DNA from: JASFHF01 sp050123335 | Lineage (GTDB): Bacteria; Pseudomonadota; Gammaproteobacteria; UBA12402 | Direction of reading: 5' to 3' | Assembly (NCBI GenBank): GCA_050123335.1 | Contig: JASFHH010000001.1 | Coordinates: 1-64,000 of the forward strand | Length of the DNA: 64,000 nucleotides | Shown here: piece by piece, positions 43,029-51,829 of the stretch | How the letters are laid out: every line of letters begins with the position of its first letter | How positions within the stretch are numbered: position 1 is the stretch's first letter | Notes under the pieces: model-generated | What the model was told of the DNA's origin: nothing | What the model saw: the letters and a program-made list of their open reading frames with translations, nothing else | Database searches by the model: none | Translations under genes and position numbers: made by a program

Positions 43029-43101
43029 GCTGGCGTAGCTCAGCAGGCAGAGCAACTGATTTGTAATCAGTAGGTCGTAGGTTCGATTCCTATCGCCAGC
43101 T
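43029..43101 (+). tRNA. tRNA-Thr, anticodon UGU
   Basis: 73-nt cloverleaf. Acceptor stem GCTGGCG (43029-43035) pairs with CGCCAGC (43094-43100). Anticodon stem ACTGA/TCAGT encloses the loop TTTGTAA with anticodon TGT, and the T-arm contains GGTTCGATTCC. The CCA end is not encoded. The 3' part is the attachment site of the island. Confidence 0.95.
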
Positions 43102-43105
43102 TCAG
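43058..43105 (+). other. attL, 48 bp, inside tRNA-Thr
   Basis: Identical to 51713-51760. Starts in the anticodon stem and runs 4 bases beyond the tRNA, so integration keeps the tRNA intact. The right-hand copy alone lacks the 5' half of the tRNA. Confidence 0.92.
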
Positions 43106-43161
43106 TTAAATCAAGGGGTTATAGGGGTTTTTAGAGCGGCTAAAGGTCGCTTTTTCTTTTT

Positions 43162-43180
43162 GGGTTCCTGTGCGGGTTCC
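43162..43180 (+). other. Paired GGGTTCC repeats near attL, possible integrase arm site
   Basis: GGGTTCC at 43162-43168 and 43174-43180, 12-bp period. The same doublet with the same period and orientation is at 51549-51567 inside the other end. Arm-type binding sites for the integrase are a natural reading. Confidence 0.45.
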
Positions 43181-43193
43181 TTTGCCTTGTGTG

Positions 43194-43219
43194 TTTCCCC
43201 GCGGATTGTTGCGGGGAAA
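43194..43219 (-). terminator. Hairpin terminator of the small gene at 43231
   Basis: TTTCCCCGC/GCGGGGAAA, 9-bp perfect stem with 8-base loop, 11 bp after the stop codon on the minus strand. Confidence 0.6.
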
Positions 43220-43230
43220 GTGTTTATACT

Positions 43231-43452
43231 CTAATTTTGCAATAGTTTTGCAATCAAACATTCTATTTCACTTAAATAATCATCAATTGCCCAAAGAACG
43301 CCATGAAGTATGCTGTTGTTAGATTCGTAATGATTACAATCTTGGGTTAGTAAACAATTAGCAATTGCTTTGGTTTTTGTTAATCTTTCATCGATGGCGT
43401 CTTTGAGATTTAAAATAGTAACAGATGGGTTAAGAATAAAAATATTATCCAT
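43231..43452 (-). CDS. Small island protein, paralogue of the gene at 57125
   Basis: 73 residues from the ATG at 43452, which has GGAG 8 bases upstream; a longer in-frame reading lacks a ribosome site. No known domain. The core DAIDERLTKTKAIANCLL lines up with DVIDENLTKAKATLDCLL of the 80-residue protein at 57125, and WAIDDYLSEIE with WSARDSLQEIA. Two amphipathic helices, cytosolic. One copy lies inside the island and one outside. Confidence 0.65.
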   Translation of the reverse strand: MDNIFILNPSVTILNLKDAIDERLTKTKAIANCLLTQDCNHYESNNSILHGVLWAIDDYLSEIECLIAKLLQN

Positions 43453-43480
43453 GAGATTGTCTCCTACACGTATTTTGAAT

Positions 43481-43669
43481 TTACCAGCGTAAACTGGCGA
43501 TCGGGGTCTCAAAACCGCGTGTAGGCGGCGGGTGTATTTCCCTTACGGGTATTGCATTAACCCAACCCCGATCAGATAAAAAAACACCGCTACTGTCGGG
43601 GCGGGTTCCGCTACACGATGTTTTGAAGCACCTTAAACATATAGTCGCTAATAGCAGCAAAAATGTCAA
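43481..43669 (-). other. Ash/Icd-like phage-satellite block
   Basis: The minus-strand frame ends in VREIHPPPTRGFETPIAS, a string I know from Ash/Icd-like (host cell-division inhibitor-like) proteins annotated in P4-type satellites and prophages. The 62-residue reading frame has no ribosome site, and the DNA is rich in short inverted repeats, so the conserved entity may be RNA rather than protein. It ends just before the leader of the small gene at 43452. In the rest of 43453-43908 I see no gene, only the AT-rich upstream region of the M48 peptidase gene. Confidence 0.5.
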
Positions 43670-43908
43670 CCATTGACTGCACTATGTTTTTATCTTATCG
43701 GCAGATTTAAAGCTTATTATTGCTTGTATAACAGATAGGATAAAACAATTATTTTAGCTAGTATATAATTCTCGCAAAAATTGTTAATTAATTGAGCATT
43801 TACGCCAATTTAACGAACGCTTTTATAAATATTTATATTGACTTTATATTAGGCAAAAGCCACTATTCTGTTAAATTCAAACTGGTTAGCACAAACCGAG
43901 GAAACAAT

Positions 43909-45432
43909 ATGAGAAATTTAAAAAAATTTTTAATTATTATGGGATTTATAGTTTTGATCCCAATAATTGGAATTTTAGTTAGTAGCTTAGTATCTAATGG
44001 GTATGAAAAAAAATATGAACATACCATGATACAAGTTTTTAAGGAAAAAAGAGGTGTTGATGTAAGTCACAACAAAGCTTTTCTAAATAAAATTAAGCTT
44101 GCAAAAATTTGTAAATATAAAAATCTTAGCCCAGCTTTTGCTGGTGTGTGTGGTGAGTATAATTCAATAAACAAGTTATTTTACGCGTCGGTTGCTACAT
44201 TAATTTTTACCTTTTTGATGTTTTTATTAATTTATATTTTGGGTTTGATTGCAAGGAATAATAGGAATCTTTTGTTTTGTTTATTCAGGCCGGGGTTGCT
44301 TATATCACAAATTTCGACAGCAATCCTTGTTATAGCCAACGCTGGAATACTTGTATTCAGCATATATTTTGCAGAATCGTTTTACTTCGGAAGTGTTCAT
44401 GTTTTTTTAATAGGAAGTCTTGGTTTTGTTGCCCTTATTACAGCTGTTGGTGTAATTGATAAATCTTTTAGGTTAACCAAAAATATTGAGGCCAAAGTTT
44501 TTGGTAAAATTTTAGATAAAAAAAATTATCCCACCATTTGGAATTTTATAGATGTTCTGTCTAAAAAAATAGGCACAAAATCTCCAGACGCTATTGTAGC
44601 AGGCATGGATCCAACATTTTTTGTAACCGAAGCTAAAGTTGTTTGTCTTGATGGAAATATCAGAGGAAGAACTTTGTATTTGTCATTGCCATTTTGTAGG
44701 GCATTATCAAAAGACGAGTTTTCTGCAATAATTGGACATGAAATGGGGCATTTCATAGGAGAAGATACCAAATGGAGTAAAAAATTTTACCCAATATATA
44801 ATGGTTCAATAGCAACTCTTTATGAATTAGATTATTCAGGAAGTGACAATGGATTGGCTCAATTGGCATGTTTTCCCGCCATGATTTTTATGAATATTTT
44901 TATATTTGCGTTTGCAAAATCTGAAAAAGCAATTAGCAGGCAAAGGGAATTAAGTGCTGATAATCTTGGTGCTGACATAACGTCTAAAGAAAAAATGGCA
45001 GCTGCTCTCATAAAAGTTCATGCGTATCAATATGTGTGGCAATTTACACAGAGAGAAATAGTGGAAGCTTTGTCTAACGGACAACAAATAATAAATGTTT
45101 CGAAGTTTTTTAGCGAAGTGTGTGGTTCTGTGTCTGGTGATGATATGAAAGATGATGTTACTAAAAGTTATACGTCACATCCGATTGATAGCCACCCGCC
45201 TTTATCTACAAGATTAGAGTCTATGGGAATAAAAGCAAATGATTTTTATTCTGAAGGAATTGCAAACACCGATTCTGATAAAGCAATAGAATTGATTGAT
45301 AATGTTGATGTCATAGAGAAAGAATTGTCTGAATTGGAGCATCATAGATTAATTCGTTCGGGTGTAGTTAGTGTTCCTAATGGAGAAAAGCAAGTCGAGA
45401 AGCGGGTTGTTGAACAGAGTCAAGAAGTCTGA
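43909..45432 (+). CDS. M48-family zinc metallopeptidase, membrane-anchored
   Basis: 507 residues from the ATG at 43909, with GAGGAAA just upstream. N-terminal membrane segment (about 7-27), then three more hydrophobic segments (about 90-190). The zinc site is HEMGH (His277, Glu278, His281) in IIGHEMGHFIGED, and the third ligand glutamate is Glu347 in RELSADNLGAD. HtpX/Ste24-like, but larger than HtpX, with a 150-residue C-terminal extension. Island cargo; the next gene starts 6 bp later, so the pair is co-expressed. Target unknown. Confidence 0.85.
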   Translation: MRNLKKFLIIMGFIVLIPIIGILVSSLVSNGYEKKYEHTMIQVFKEKRGVDVSHNKAFLNKIKLAKICKYKNLSPAFAGVCGEYNSINKLFYASVATLIFTFLMFLLIYILGLIARNNRNLLFCLFRPGLLISQISTAILVIANAGILVFSIYFAESFYFGSVHVFLIGSLGFVALITAVGVIDKSFRLTKNIEAKVFGKILDKKNYPTIWNFIDVLSKKIGTKSPDAIVAGMDPTFFVTEAKVVCLDGNIRGRTLYLSLPFCRALSKDEFSAIIGHEMGHFIGEDTKWSKKFYPIYNGSIATLYELDYSGSDNGLAQLACFPAMIFMNIFIFAFAKSEKAISRQRELSADNLGADITSKEKMAAALIKVHAYQYVWQFTQREIVEALSNGQQIINVSKFFSEVCGSVSGDDMKDDVTKSYTSHPIDSHPPLSTRLESMGIKANDFYSEGIANTDSDKAIELIDNVDVIEKELSELEHHRLIRSGVVSVPNGEKQVEKRVVEQSQEV

Positions 45433-45438
45433 TTTTAT

Positions 45439-46485
45439 ATGAATATGGGTATCATTACTATGAAACGTTTTATTATGCTGAGCTTGTTGGTTGTTTTTTG
45501 TTTTTTTGGAAAAAACATCTATGCTGTTGATGCTTCTCGCGCATATGTAGACATATTTGATTCATTTTGTATGCAAAATGGCGATAACTTTTCTCAGATT
45601 GATAAAATGGCTAAGGGGCTTGGTCTTAAAAAGATTCCTAAGAAAATACAAGAAGGCGACCCTGTGCTTGCGAGAAAAGGAGGGAATGGGTATTTAATGT
45701 TTAAAGACGGAAATGCTTTTTTAATCGCATACGCAAATAATGGTGCGTGTACTGTGGGTGTTAGAAAAGGAAACGTAAATAAAATTAGGAAAATATTGCT
45801 AAAAAATTATAAAGTGAAAAAAATCTCTTCGCAAGATGAAGGCATGCAGGTAACGGAGATGTACAGTTTTACAGATGATTCTTTATATAAGGGTGGGGTT
45901 GTGTGGTTATCTTTCGAAAAAGATGCTGTGGGTAGCGGGGTGGTGAGGCTTAGTTATGCTCCGCGAAGAATTGTCCCTCCTGATATTGCACTAGAAATTG
46001 CGGATTCGCTTTCAGTCTCAAGAATCGCTAAAAAAGAATCACTTTCAGGCATTTTTAATAATGTGTGTTTGAGAAATAGAGATGATATTTCAGAAACGAA
46101 AAAAAGTTTAAAGGCATATGGTTTTTTCGAGACTCCAAAAAGTATTGCTCAGGGGTTTCCAATAACACACAGTTATAACGGCAAAATTTATGCTTTACAT
46201 AATGATAACAAGATTTATTTAGCTGGTATTAATAATAAGGGTGTTTGTGAAATAATAACAAAATACACCAATCCTTCGGAGATTGTTAATGATATTGAAA
46301 ATCGTTTTGGTGCAAAATTTATTACAAACACCTCATGCGAAGGCTTTCTAGATAAGCTTTATCAAATTAGTGATGGTGAAGGAAAAAAAGATTCTATGCT
46401 TGTAGTCAGATATTTGCCTAACAGTAATCCAAATGGCCTTTTGATTAGGTATGTACCTAGTACGCTGAATAAGAAAGCAACATAA
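45439..46485 (+). CDS. Secreted protein with two tandem repeats of one domain
   Basis: 348 residues with a signal peptide (hydrophobic 11-25, cleavage near IYA-VD). The start could also be the ATG at 45460. The mature protein has two copies of a ~115-residue module. The first (about 35-145) opens FDSFCMQNGDNFSQI and has ANNGACTVGV; the second (about 205-320) opens FNNVCLRNRDDISET and has NNKGVCEII. It resembles the NMCC_0638 type of small periplasmic domain, from memory only. Coupled to the M48 peptidase, so it may be its substrate, inhibitor or partner. Confidence 0.65.
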   Translation: MNMGIITMKRFIMLSLLVVFCFFGKNIYAVDASRAYVDIFDSFCMQNGDNFSQIDKMAKGLGLKKIPKKIQEGDPVLARKGGNGYLMFKDGNAFLIAYANNGACTVGVRKGNVNKIRKILLKNYKVKKISSQDEGMQVTEMYSFTDDSLYKGGVVWLSFEKDAVGSGVVRLSYAPRRIVPPDIALEIADSLSVSRIAKKESLSGIFNNVCLRNRDDISETKKSLKAYGFFETPKSIAQGFPITHSYNGKIYALHNDNKIYLAGINNKGVCEIITKYTNPSEIVNDIENRFGAKFITNTSCEGFLDKLYQISDGEGKKDSMLVVRYLPNSNPNGLLIRYVPSTLNKKAT

Positions 46486-46674
46486 ATATTTTCTTACTAT
46501 AGAAAGCAAGGTTGCAAATAAAGGTTGTACGCGAATAAAAAATAAATTTTACACTGTGTTGTAATTGGTCAATATTTTTTGTGTCTAATTTTCAAAAAAT
46601 AAATATACAACATATGCCCTTTTAATAAAAGGGCATATAGTATTGATATAAGTTCATTGATGTTTTAGCATACT

Positions 46675-47097
46675 TTATGCGGCTTTCATACGTTCCTTAA
46701 TTTGCCTTATATCTTCTTTGCTTTTCCAAATCAACTTAGCGAGTTCATCGGTATCATATATTCTAACTTGCGCAGCTAAAGCCTGCATGATATCCATTGC
46801 TTCAGACGGAGTTATTTGTTGGTTATTTAATGCTTCGATAACTTGCTTACTTTTTTCAGTTGGAGTATCGCCGGTTAATTCGATGCACACAACATTGTCT
46901 TTTGGTTTTGCTGGCAAAATTCGTTCTAAGAATATTTTTAGCATTACCTCATTGCCATTTAACGCCATTTCTAGTGCTTTGTTGATTAATTCCTCTGCTT
47001 GCGATTCAATCATTTCTACATACAGAGTACGTTTGTCTTTTATGCCTTTAGGTCTGCCTTCTGGGTTGCCACTTTGGCCGGGTTTAAATTGAGTCAT
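46675..47097 (-). CDS. DUF5681-domain protein
   Basis: 140 residues from the ATG at 47097, with AGGAGAA just upstream. FKPGQSGNPEGRPKGIKDKR at the N-terminus is the DUF5681 signature found in phage and island proteins near small terminase or replication genes. A helical remainder follows. Function unknown; it may bind DNA. Last gene of the minus-strand island operon. Confidence 0.75.
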   Translation of the reverse strand: MTQFKPGQSGNPEGRPKGIKDKRTLYVEMIESQAEELINKALEMALNGNEVMLKIFLERILPAKPKDNVVCIELTGDTPTEKSKQVIEALNNQQITPSEAMDIMQALAAQVRIYDTDELAKLIWKSKEDIRQIKERMKAA

Positions 47098-47162
47098 AGT
47101 ATTTTCTCCTGTTCTGTCCCTGATCTGATCAGAGGTTGATTTTAAAGTTTTCCTAAAATAAG

Positions 47163-47198
47163 CACTGACATTGTCGACATTGTTATAGAATGTCAGTG
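47163..47198. terminator. Hairpin overlapping the end of the DUF3987 gene
   Basis: CACTGACATT (47163-47172) pairs perfectly with AATGTCAGTG (47189-47198), loop 16. It overlaps the stop of the DUF3987 gene. It could attenuate transcription into the DUF5681 gene or mark its own control region. Confidence 0.45.
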
Positions 47199-48805
47199 TT
47201 GTCGGTGCGCCTTTTTGCATTTTCTGCAAAAATTCTTGGGTTAATAATAAAAAATTCCTTTGGTTTTTGTTGATGTCCTCCTTGGGTAGTTTCTTTTTTT
47301 AGCCAATTGGCGTCAATTAGCTCATCAACAGCATTTTTTGCTAAGCATTTGTCTTTTAAGAAACGCCAATTTTTCCTATAAATATCTCTTAAAGTGAATT
47401 TGTCTTTTATCTCTCGTTTTTTGATTTTTTCTGCCAGAGATGCTGCACCTTTGATTGATATATTTTCCATAAGCCCATAAATTCTACGCGCATGTTTTTC
47501 CAAGTAATTGCTGAATAATTCAGCTTGTTGTAGGGTGTCTATGTTGATTTTTGTTTTAACATTTATGTTATCAATATTAGAAATTACGTGAAATATTAAA
47601 GCTATGCTTGGTATGAGGCTTCTGTATTTTCCTAAATGTTCCATGACAAAAGGATTTTGTTCTGATTTTATTTTTGTATCTAAATTATCTATCAAAGTAT
47701 AAAAATGTTCTTGTGCTTCTTGGTTAAATGAAAAGCAAGGTAAATTATTAATATTTTGTAATCCTAGAATGGTAAAATCAGTATCAGCAATTTTTTTTAT
47801 ATTTTTGCAAACTTTTTCTTTGGATAATTGATTTGGTGCTTTGTCAGTTTCTTTTGTTTTTAATGTTAGTTTTGGTTCATCGGGGAAAACAGCTAGTTGC
47901 AGTCGTTGTATCAAACCATCGTTGCTTAGTTCATGCGTGCATTTGTGTAAATAATAAGTTAGTTTATCGGGTTGAATTGTTCCTAACAATGAAACACATA
48001 GATGAGGTACAGTAATTGAGCCTCTAGCAATTCGGTCTATTTTGTAGGGGCTATTTCCGTTCCAACTTTCAAGATAAAAAGCACGGTCTGATTCATGCCC
48101 CATTTTTTCCCAAGTAGCCAGCAACCCTACAAGTTCATCTCTATAAAGCAAAATGCCTCGATGATTTTCAGATAGTAATTCACCAATTTTTTCTACTGTA
48201 GAATCGTTTGTCTGATAACGTTTTAGTAGTGGTTTTTTAGGGGGCGCTAAAGATGAGAGGTCAGATTTAAACCTGTCAATGTTTACAGCAGAATTTTTTT
48301 GACTTTCTCTTTTTAAGTTAGATTTTAATGCGGATTTTTGTGCATCATATATCTCCAAATCAATACCATAATTTTTTAGATTGTTTTCGTAATTTTCTGT
48401 TGCGATATGTTCAAGTTTTTTGAGTGGTGACAAAGCCTCCCTTAAAGCAGGAGTTTTTTTAACAATTGATGGTCGCCCAATAACTGCCCCCCATAAATTT
48501 GGCACAACTATCCAGTTGTCATGTTGCTTTGGTTTAACGCCGCAACCACATCCGATTATGCTTCCAATCATTATAATAATTCCTACAGCAACAAAATCAG
48601 CAGGGCACTGCATTCTGAAAGAAACATCGTCTATCCAATCTTGTAGTATTTCTGGTAATAGATGTATAGAAAATTCGTCAACAGGCAATAAAGTGTTTGA
48701 TATTATTTCTGGTTTTGGCCATAGTTCAATAGGATTATTTGGATTGTGATTAAAAGTTTGTTCCAGATCTTGAAATTTTTCATCTTTGTATTTTAGGTTG
48801 TCCAT
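47183..48805 (-). CDS. DUF3987 protein (primase/helicase-like island replication protein)
   Basis: 540 residues. The DUF3987 block starts near residue 45 (LPEILQDWIDDVSFRMQCP) and runs through LWGAVIGRPSIVKKTPALREA, which occupies the Walker A position without GKS/T, YRDELVGLLATWEK (Walker B-like) and LLGTIQPDKL. DUF3987 proteins replace primase/helicase genes in many satellites and islands beside AlpA. It overlaps the upstream small gene by 26 bp, so translation is probably coupled. Confidence 0.82.
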   Translation of the reverse strand: MDNLKYKDEKFQDLEQTFNHNPNNPIELWPKPEIISNTLLPVDEFSIHLLPEILQDWIDDVSFRMQCPADFVAVGIIIMIGSIIGCGCGVKPKQHDNWIVVPNLWGAVIGRPSIVKKTPALREALSPLKKLEHIATENYENNLKNYGIDLEIYDAQKSALKSNLKRESQKNSAVNIDRFKSDLSSLAPPKKPLLKRYQTNDSTVEKIGELLSENHRGILLYRDELVGLLATWEKMGHESDRAFYLESWNGNSPYKIDRIARGSITVPHLCVSLLGTIQPDKLTYYLHKCTHELSNDGLIQRLQLAVFPDEPKLTLKTKETDKAPNQLSKEKVCKNIKKIADTDFTILGLQNINNLPCFSFNQEAQEHFYTLIDNLDTKIKSEQNPFVMEHLGKYRSLIPSIALIFHVISNIDNINVKTKINIDTLQQAELFSNYLEKHARRIYGLMENISIKGAASLAEKIKKREIKDKFTLRDIYRKNWRFLKDKCLAKNAVDELIDANWLKKETTQGGHQQKPKEFFIINPRIFAENAKRRTDNTDIL

Positions 48806-49229
48806 AACCTGTTTCTCCTTTGTGGAAAATAATTAAATTTGCAGGAAGTGCTACGCGCACAATTGATGCAGAAGCTAGCAGAAGTATATAAGCCAGTTTC
48901 CTTATGACCGTATAATTAACGTTACCTGTATCGAATACCAGAACACTTGATTCGTTTACAACGCTCCAGTTAAATTTATCTGGTTCGCAGTTTGGTGGTA
49001 AAGCCAATACATCTTGCCAATTAGTAAAGTCTTTTGCTTTTTGCCATGCATTTTTACCAATAAATAAAAAAACATCATTTTTTGGTTTGTACCCATGTTG
49101 TCGTGCATCAAATAATTTTCTTCCATAAGGAGGAAATGGTTTGATAATTTTATTGTTCTTGTTACAATATAAATGTGTGTATTGAGAGGCTGTTTGGAAG
49201 GATCCGGCAGCCTTTTTGTTTTTAAGCAT
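48780..49229 (-). CDS. Hypothetical island protein between AlpA and DUF3987
   Basis: 149 residues from the ATG at 49229, which overlaps the alpA stop (ATGCTTAA) and has GGAGAAAAG upstream. A bifunctional-replication-like or nucleotide-binding function is not recognisable. It contains PPYGRKLFDARQHGYKP and a hydrophobic segment YILLLASASIVRVALP near residue 120. Proteins in this slot of AlpA islands are usually small and uncharacterised, and are probably involved in replication control. Confidence 0.6.
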   Translation of the reverse strand: MLKNKKAAGSFQTASQYTHLYCNKNNKIIKPFPPYGRKLFDARQHGYKPKNDVFLFIGKNAWQKAKDFTNWQDVLALPPNCEPDKFNWSVVNESSVLVFDTGNVNYTVIRKLAYILLLASASIVRVALPANLIIFHKGETGYGQPKIQR

Positions 49230-49419
49230 ATCTTTTCTCCTTGTTGACAGATTGTCGTGATTCAATCCATTTGTTGATTTCTTCTAATAACCAGCCTACT
49301 GCTTGAGTGGAGATTTGTTTTCGTTTTGGAAATTTGCCGTTTCTTTCTAACCTAAAGATCGTGCTTCGACTAAGTCCGGTGATTTTCCTTACTTCTGGGA
49401 ACCGTAGTAATTGATTCAT
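49222..49419 (-). CDS. AlpA-family transcriptional regulator
   Basis: 65 residues from the ATG at 49419 (GGAGGATT upstream). MNQLLRFPEVRKITGLSRST and IFRLERNGKFPKR form the AlpA/excisionase-type winged helix-turn-helix. Such proteins activate the integrase or act as excision factors in P4-like islands. First gene of an alpA-hypothetical-DUF3987-DUF5681 operon. Confidence 0.88.
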   Translation of the reverse strand: MNQLLRFPEVRKITGLSRSTIFRLERNGKFPKRKQISTQAVGWLLEEINKWIESRQSVNKEKRYA

Positions 49420-49527
49420 ATTGAATCCTCCATGATTAAAGTGATTTGTGTTAACTTTTTCCGTGTTCAATAGAACAAGTGTGATTATGTGTGAATCGTG
49501 ATTAATGGTAAATGAATCGAAATAGGG

Positions 49528-50316
49528 CTATTTCAGTTCAGACGGCATTGAATCTGCAGGATAACGAGAAAGAATTTCTGATTTAATTTCTGATGTCCAT
49601 TCTTGAATGGTATAGCCTTCATCAGTAGAGTAACCAGTCATTTCCGATCGAATTTCTTGTGTCCATTCCTTAAACATAGGAATTTTTTTCGAAACATACT
49701 GGTTGTTTTGTTCGTCAAAACATAGGATATTGTAAACAGTATCATGTTTGCGCCAAGGAGCCCCATGTTTTCCGTCATAATATTTTATTAAGGTATCAAT
49801 TGTATAGTTTTTACATGGAAGTTTGGTTTTTTTTGACATTTCCTCTAAACGTCTTGAGACCATTTCAGCAGCTTGAGCTGTAGTTAATTCAAACGCATTT
49901 TTAAGTTGCCAAATCTCTTGCATTAACTTATGAATAATTCTGAATTCTTTTTCACGCGTTATTCGGTTTTTTTGCCCCCTTTTTTTTGTTCCGAACAAAT
50001 TATCTAGGCTTTTTGTACCTTTAGATTCAAGCCATGATTTAAAAACGGAATATAGCTTGTCCATAATAAATTCTGGTGGGTAAAGTTGATTTTCATGAAG
50101 CAAACAAACTGCTTTAAATAAGAAAGTTGGATTTTTATCTTGCTTGTAGCCGCTTATATAATCACTAAGTTCAAGGGCAAAATCTGATCCTAAATCATCT
50201 GATAAAAGAACTTGAGAAATTGGGTTTTGTGATAAAGCTGTGATATCGCTTATGGTTTGTGACTGATCATCTGATTGGAACGATGATAAATATTTGGATA
50301 AAAAAGTGTGATACAT
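49528..50316 (-). CDS. Hypothetical island protein with C-terminal repeat
   Basis: 262 residues, no recognised family. Helical N-terminal two-thirds with a basic linker GTKKRGQKNRITREKE near residue 110. The C-terminus holds two copies of a short motif, EWTQEIRSEMTGY and EWTSEIKSEILSRY. It sits between integrase and alpA, a position often used for directionality or copy-control genes. Function unknown. Confidence 0.55.
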   Translation of the reverse strand: MYHTFLSKYLSSFQSDDQSQTISDITALSQNPISQVLLSDDLGSDFALELSDYISGYKQDKNPTFLFKAVCLLHENQLYPPEFIMDKLYSVFKSWLESKGTKSLDNLFGTKKRGQKNRITREKEFRIIHKLMQEIWQLKNAFELTTAQAAEMVSRRLEEMSKKTKLPCKNYTIDTLIKYYDGKHGAPWRKHDTVYNILCFDEQNNQYVSKKIPMFKEWTQEIRSEMTGYSTDEGYTIQEWTSEIKSEILSRYPADSMPSELK

Positions 50317-50351
50317 GGTATGACTCCGATTGAATTAAAATGATTAGATGA

Positions 50352-51527
50352 TTACGCGATAATACGTTTTATTTTTTCTGACCACAAGCTAAGGGCAGAT
50401 TTTTTTTCATTATCATAGCTATGTCGGTCATAAATAGCTGTTACGCCGTTTTCTACGTGGTTGAGTATCTTGCTAACTACTAGGCGAGGGGTGCCTATAG
50501 CTGTCATATGGCTTGCTGCTGTTCTTCTAAGATCATGTGGGGTTGCTGCGGGTTCGGTGTTTTTAAAAACATGTTTATTTCGTCTTAAGGCGCGATCTAC
50601 GGCTGCTCCAGTCATATGTGTATTTCCTATTGGTGAAGGGAATAGCCATTTTGATTCACCGGATAATTCTTTTATTTGTTTCAATAAAGAAATTGCTAAT
50701 TGTGATAGTGGCACGCGGTGATGATTGCTATTTTTCGTTTTTTCTTTCGGTATTTCCCACCAGTGATTATTTAGATCAAACTCGTTCCATTCTGCAGAAA
50801 CTATTTCGCCTTTGCGTTGAGCGGTTACTAATTGGAGTTTTAAGGCTAGCTTTGTTAAGTCAGCCATTGCTGCGTTATTTAAGCCGAACCAAAACGATTT
50901 AATTTCTGCATCATTTAACATGCGTTCTTTTCGATTTTCTTTTGAAGGAGATTTGACCATGTGGCATGGGCTATATGCGGCAATATCACGCTCTACAGCA
51001 AAATTAAACATACGGCGAGCAACAGCAAGTGTTCTATTGGCTGCAATTGGTGAGCCTCTCTCAAGTACACCATCAAGTATTAAAATAATATCCCTGCGAG
51101 TAATGTCCTTTACTTTTTTTCGACCTATTACAGGAGCAATATCTTTTTTAAGCATTCGTTCATCTTCTTGCCAGGAGCGTTTTCTTGGTTTAGCCCATTT
51201 TTCAAGATATTCATCAATAAGATCATTTACAGTTTGTGCTGACCGGGCTTTATTTTTTTTGCGAATAGCATCAGTTGCGGGGTCAATGCCTTTGGCTAAG
51301 CTTGTTAGGGCTTGATGATGTTTTTTTCTAGCCTCGGCTAGTGATAGAGCGGGGTAATTACCTAAAGTCATACGGCGTTTTTTGCCTTCAAAGCAATAGA
51401 AATAAACCCAAGATTTATTGCCAGATGGAGCGCACCTGATTACAAATCCGTTGCCGTTGCCTTCGCGAACATCATAACGCGTGCTTTTTGGTTTTAAGCT
51501 TTGGATGAATTTGTCCGTAAATCTCAT
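50352..51527 (-). CDS. int: Tyrosine recombinase, P4-type integrase
   Basis: 391 residues. N-terminal DUF4102 arm-binding domain (LSLAEARKKHHQALTSLAKG), central SAM-like domain, catalytic domain with Arg238 (TAQRKGEI), His331-x-x-Arg334 (HDLRR), His357 and Tyr366 (AIYDRHS). All catalytic residues are present, so it is likely active. It reads into the island from the right end, 185 bp from attR, and matches the tRNA-Thr attachment site. Confidence 0.93.
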   Translation of the reverse strand: MRFTDKFIQSLKPKSTRYDVREGNGNGFVIRCAPSGNKSWVYFYCFEGKKRRMTLGNYPALSLAEARKKHHQALTSLAKGIDPATDAIRKKNKARSAQTVNDLIDEYLEKWAKPRKRSWQEDERMLKKDIAPVIGRKKVKDITRRDIILILDGVLERGSPIAANRTLAVARRMFNFAVERDIAAYSPCHMVKSPSKENRKERMLNDAEIKSFWFGLNNAAMADLTKLALKLQLVTAQRKGEIVSAEWNEFDLNNHWWEIPKEKTKNSNHHRVPLSQLAISLLKQIKELSGESKWLFPSPIGNTHMTGAAVDRALRRNKHVFKNTEPAATPHDLRRTAASHMTAIGTPRLVVSKILNHVENGVTAIYDRHSYDNEKKSALSLWSEKIKRIIA

Positions 51528-51548
51528 TTAACCCCCTGATTTTGATTT

Positions 51549-51567
51549 GGGTTCCCCATCGGGTTCC
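51549..51567 (+). other. Paired GGGTTCC repeats near attR, possible integrase arm site
   Basis: GGGTTCC at 51549-51555 and 51561-51567, same 12-bp period and orientation as 43162-43180. Lies in the int upstream region. The rest of the 423-bp gap 51528-51950 holds attR, the GTGTAATT doublet, a short AACCAGTTA/TAACTGGTT stem and a TATAAT at 51923; no gene is seen. Confidence 0.45.
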
Positions 51568-51712
51568 TCATTATTGCTTGCAAACGTTGACCAACGATGG
51601 CAAACTATAGCCAACATATTAATACATTATATCACTATATTTCAAGTGTAAAATGTGTATAAATGAAAAAAGTAGATTTTTGTTGATTTTAGGTGAAACA
51701 ACTATATTGCCC

Positions 51713-51760
51713 GATTTGTAATCAGTAGGTCGTAGGTTCGATTCCTATCGCCAGCTTCAG
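51713..51760 (+). other. attR, 48 bp
   Basis: Exact copy of the 3' part of tRNA-Thr plus 4 downstream bases (43058-43105). The 5' half of the tRNA is absent, so no second functional tRNA. Confidence 0.92.
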
Positions 51761-51829
51761 GTTTTGTTTGTTAAATCAACCAGTTACAGCAATATTTTAA
51801 CTGGTTAAATTTTGCGCTTTCCCTTCCGT

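Larger units (their letters stand above)
43058..51760. mobile_element. Integrated satellite-like island at tRNA-Thr
   Basis: About 8.7 kb bounded by 48-bp identical direct repeats. It carries, from the right end and leftwards on the minus strand, integrase, a hypothetical protein, AlpA, a small hypothetical protein, a DUF3987 protein and a DUF5681 protein. Plus-strand cargo follows (M48 peptidase, secreted protein), then an Ash-like block and a small protein. There are no capsid, tail or conjugation genes, so it fits a phage satellite or mobilisable island rather than a prophage or ICE. Confidence 0.88.

Noticed and set aside
51713..51760. Second tRNA-Thr gene
   Set aside because: Only the 3' two-thirds of the tRNA is present; the acceptor 5' strand and D-arm are missing. 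It is the attR copy.
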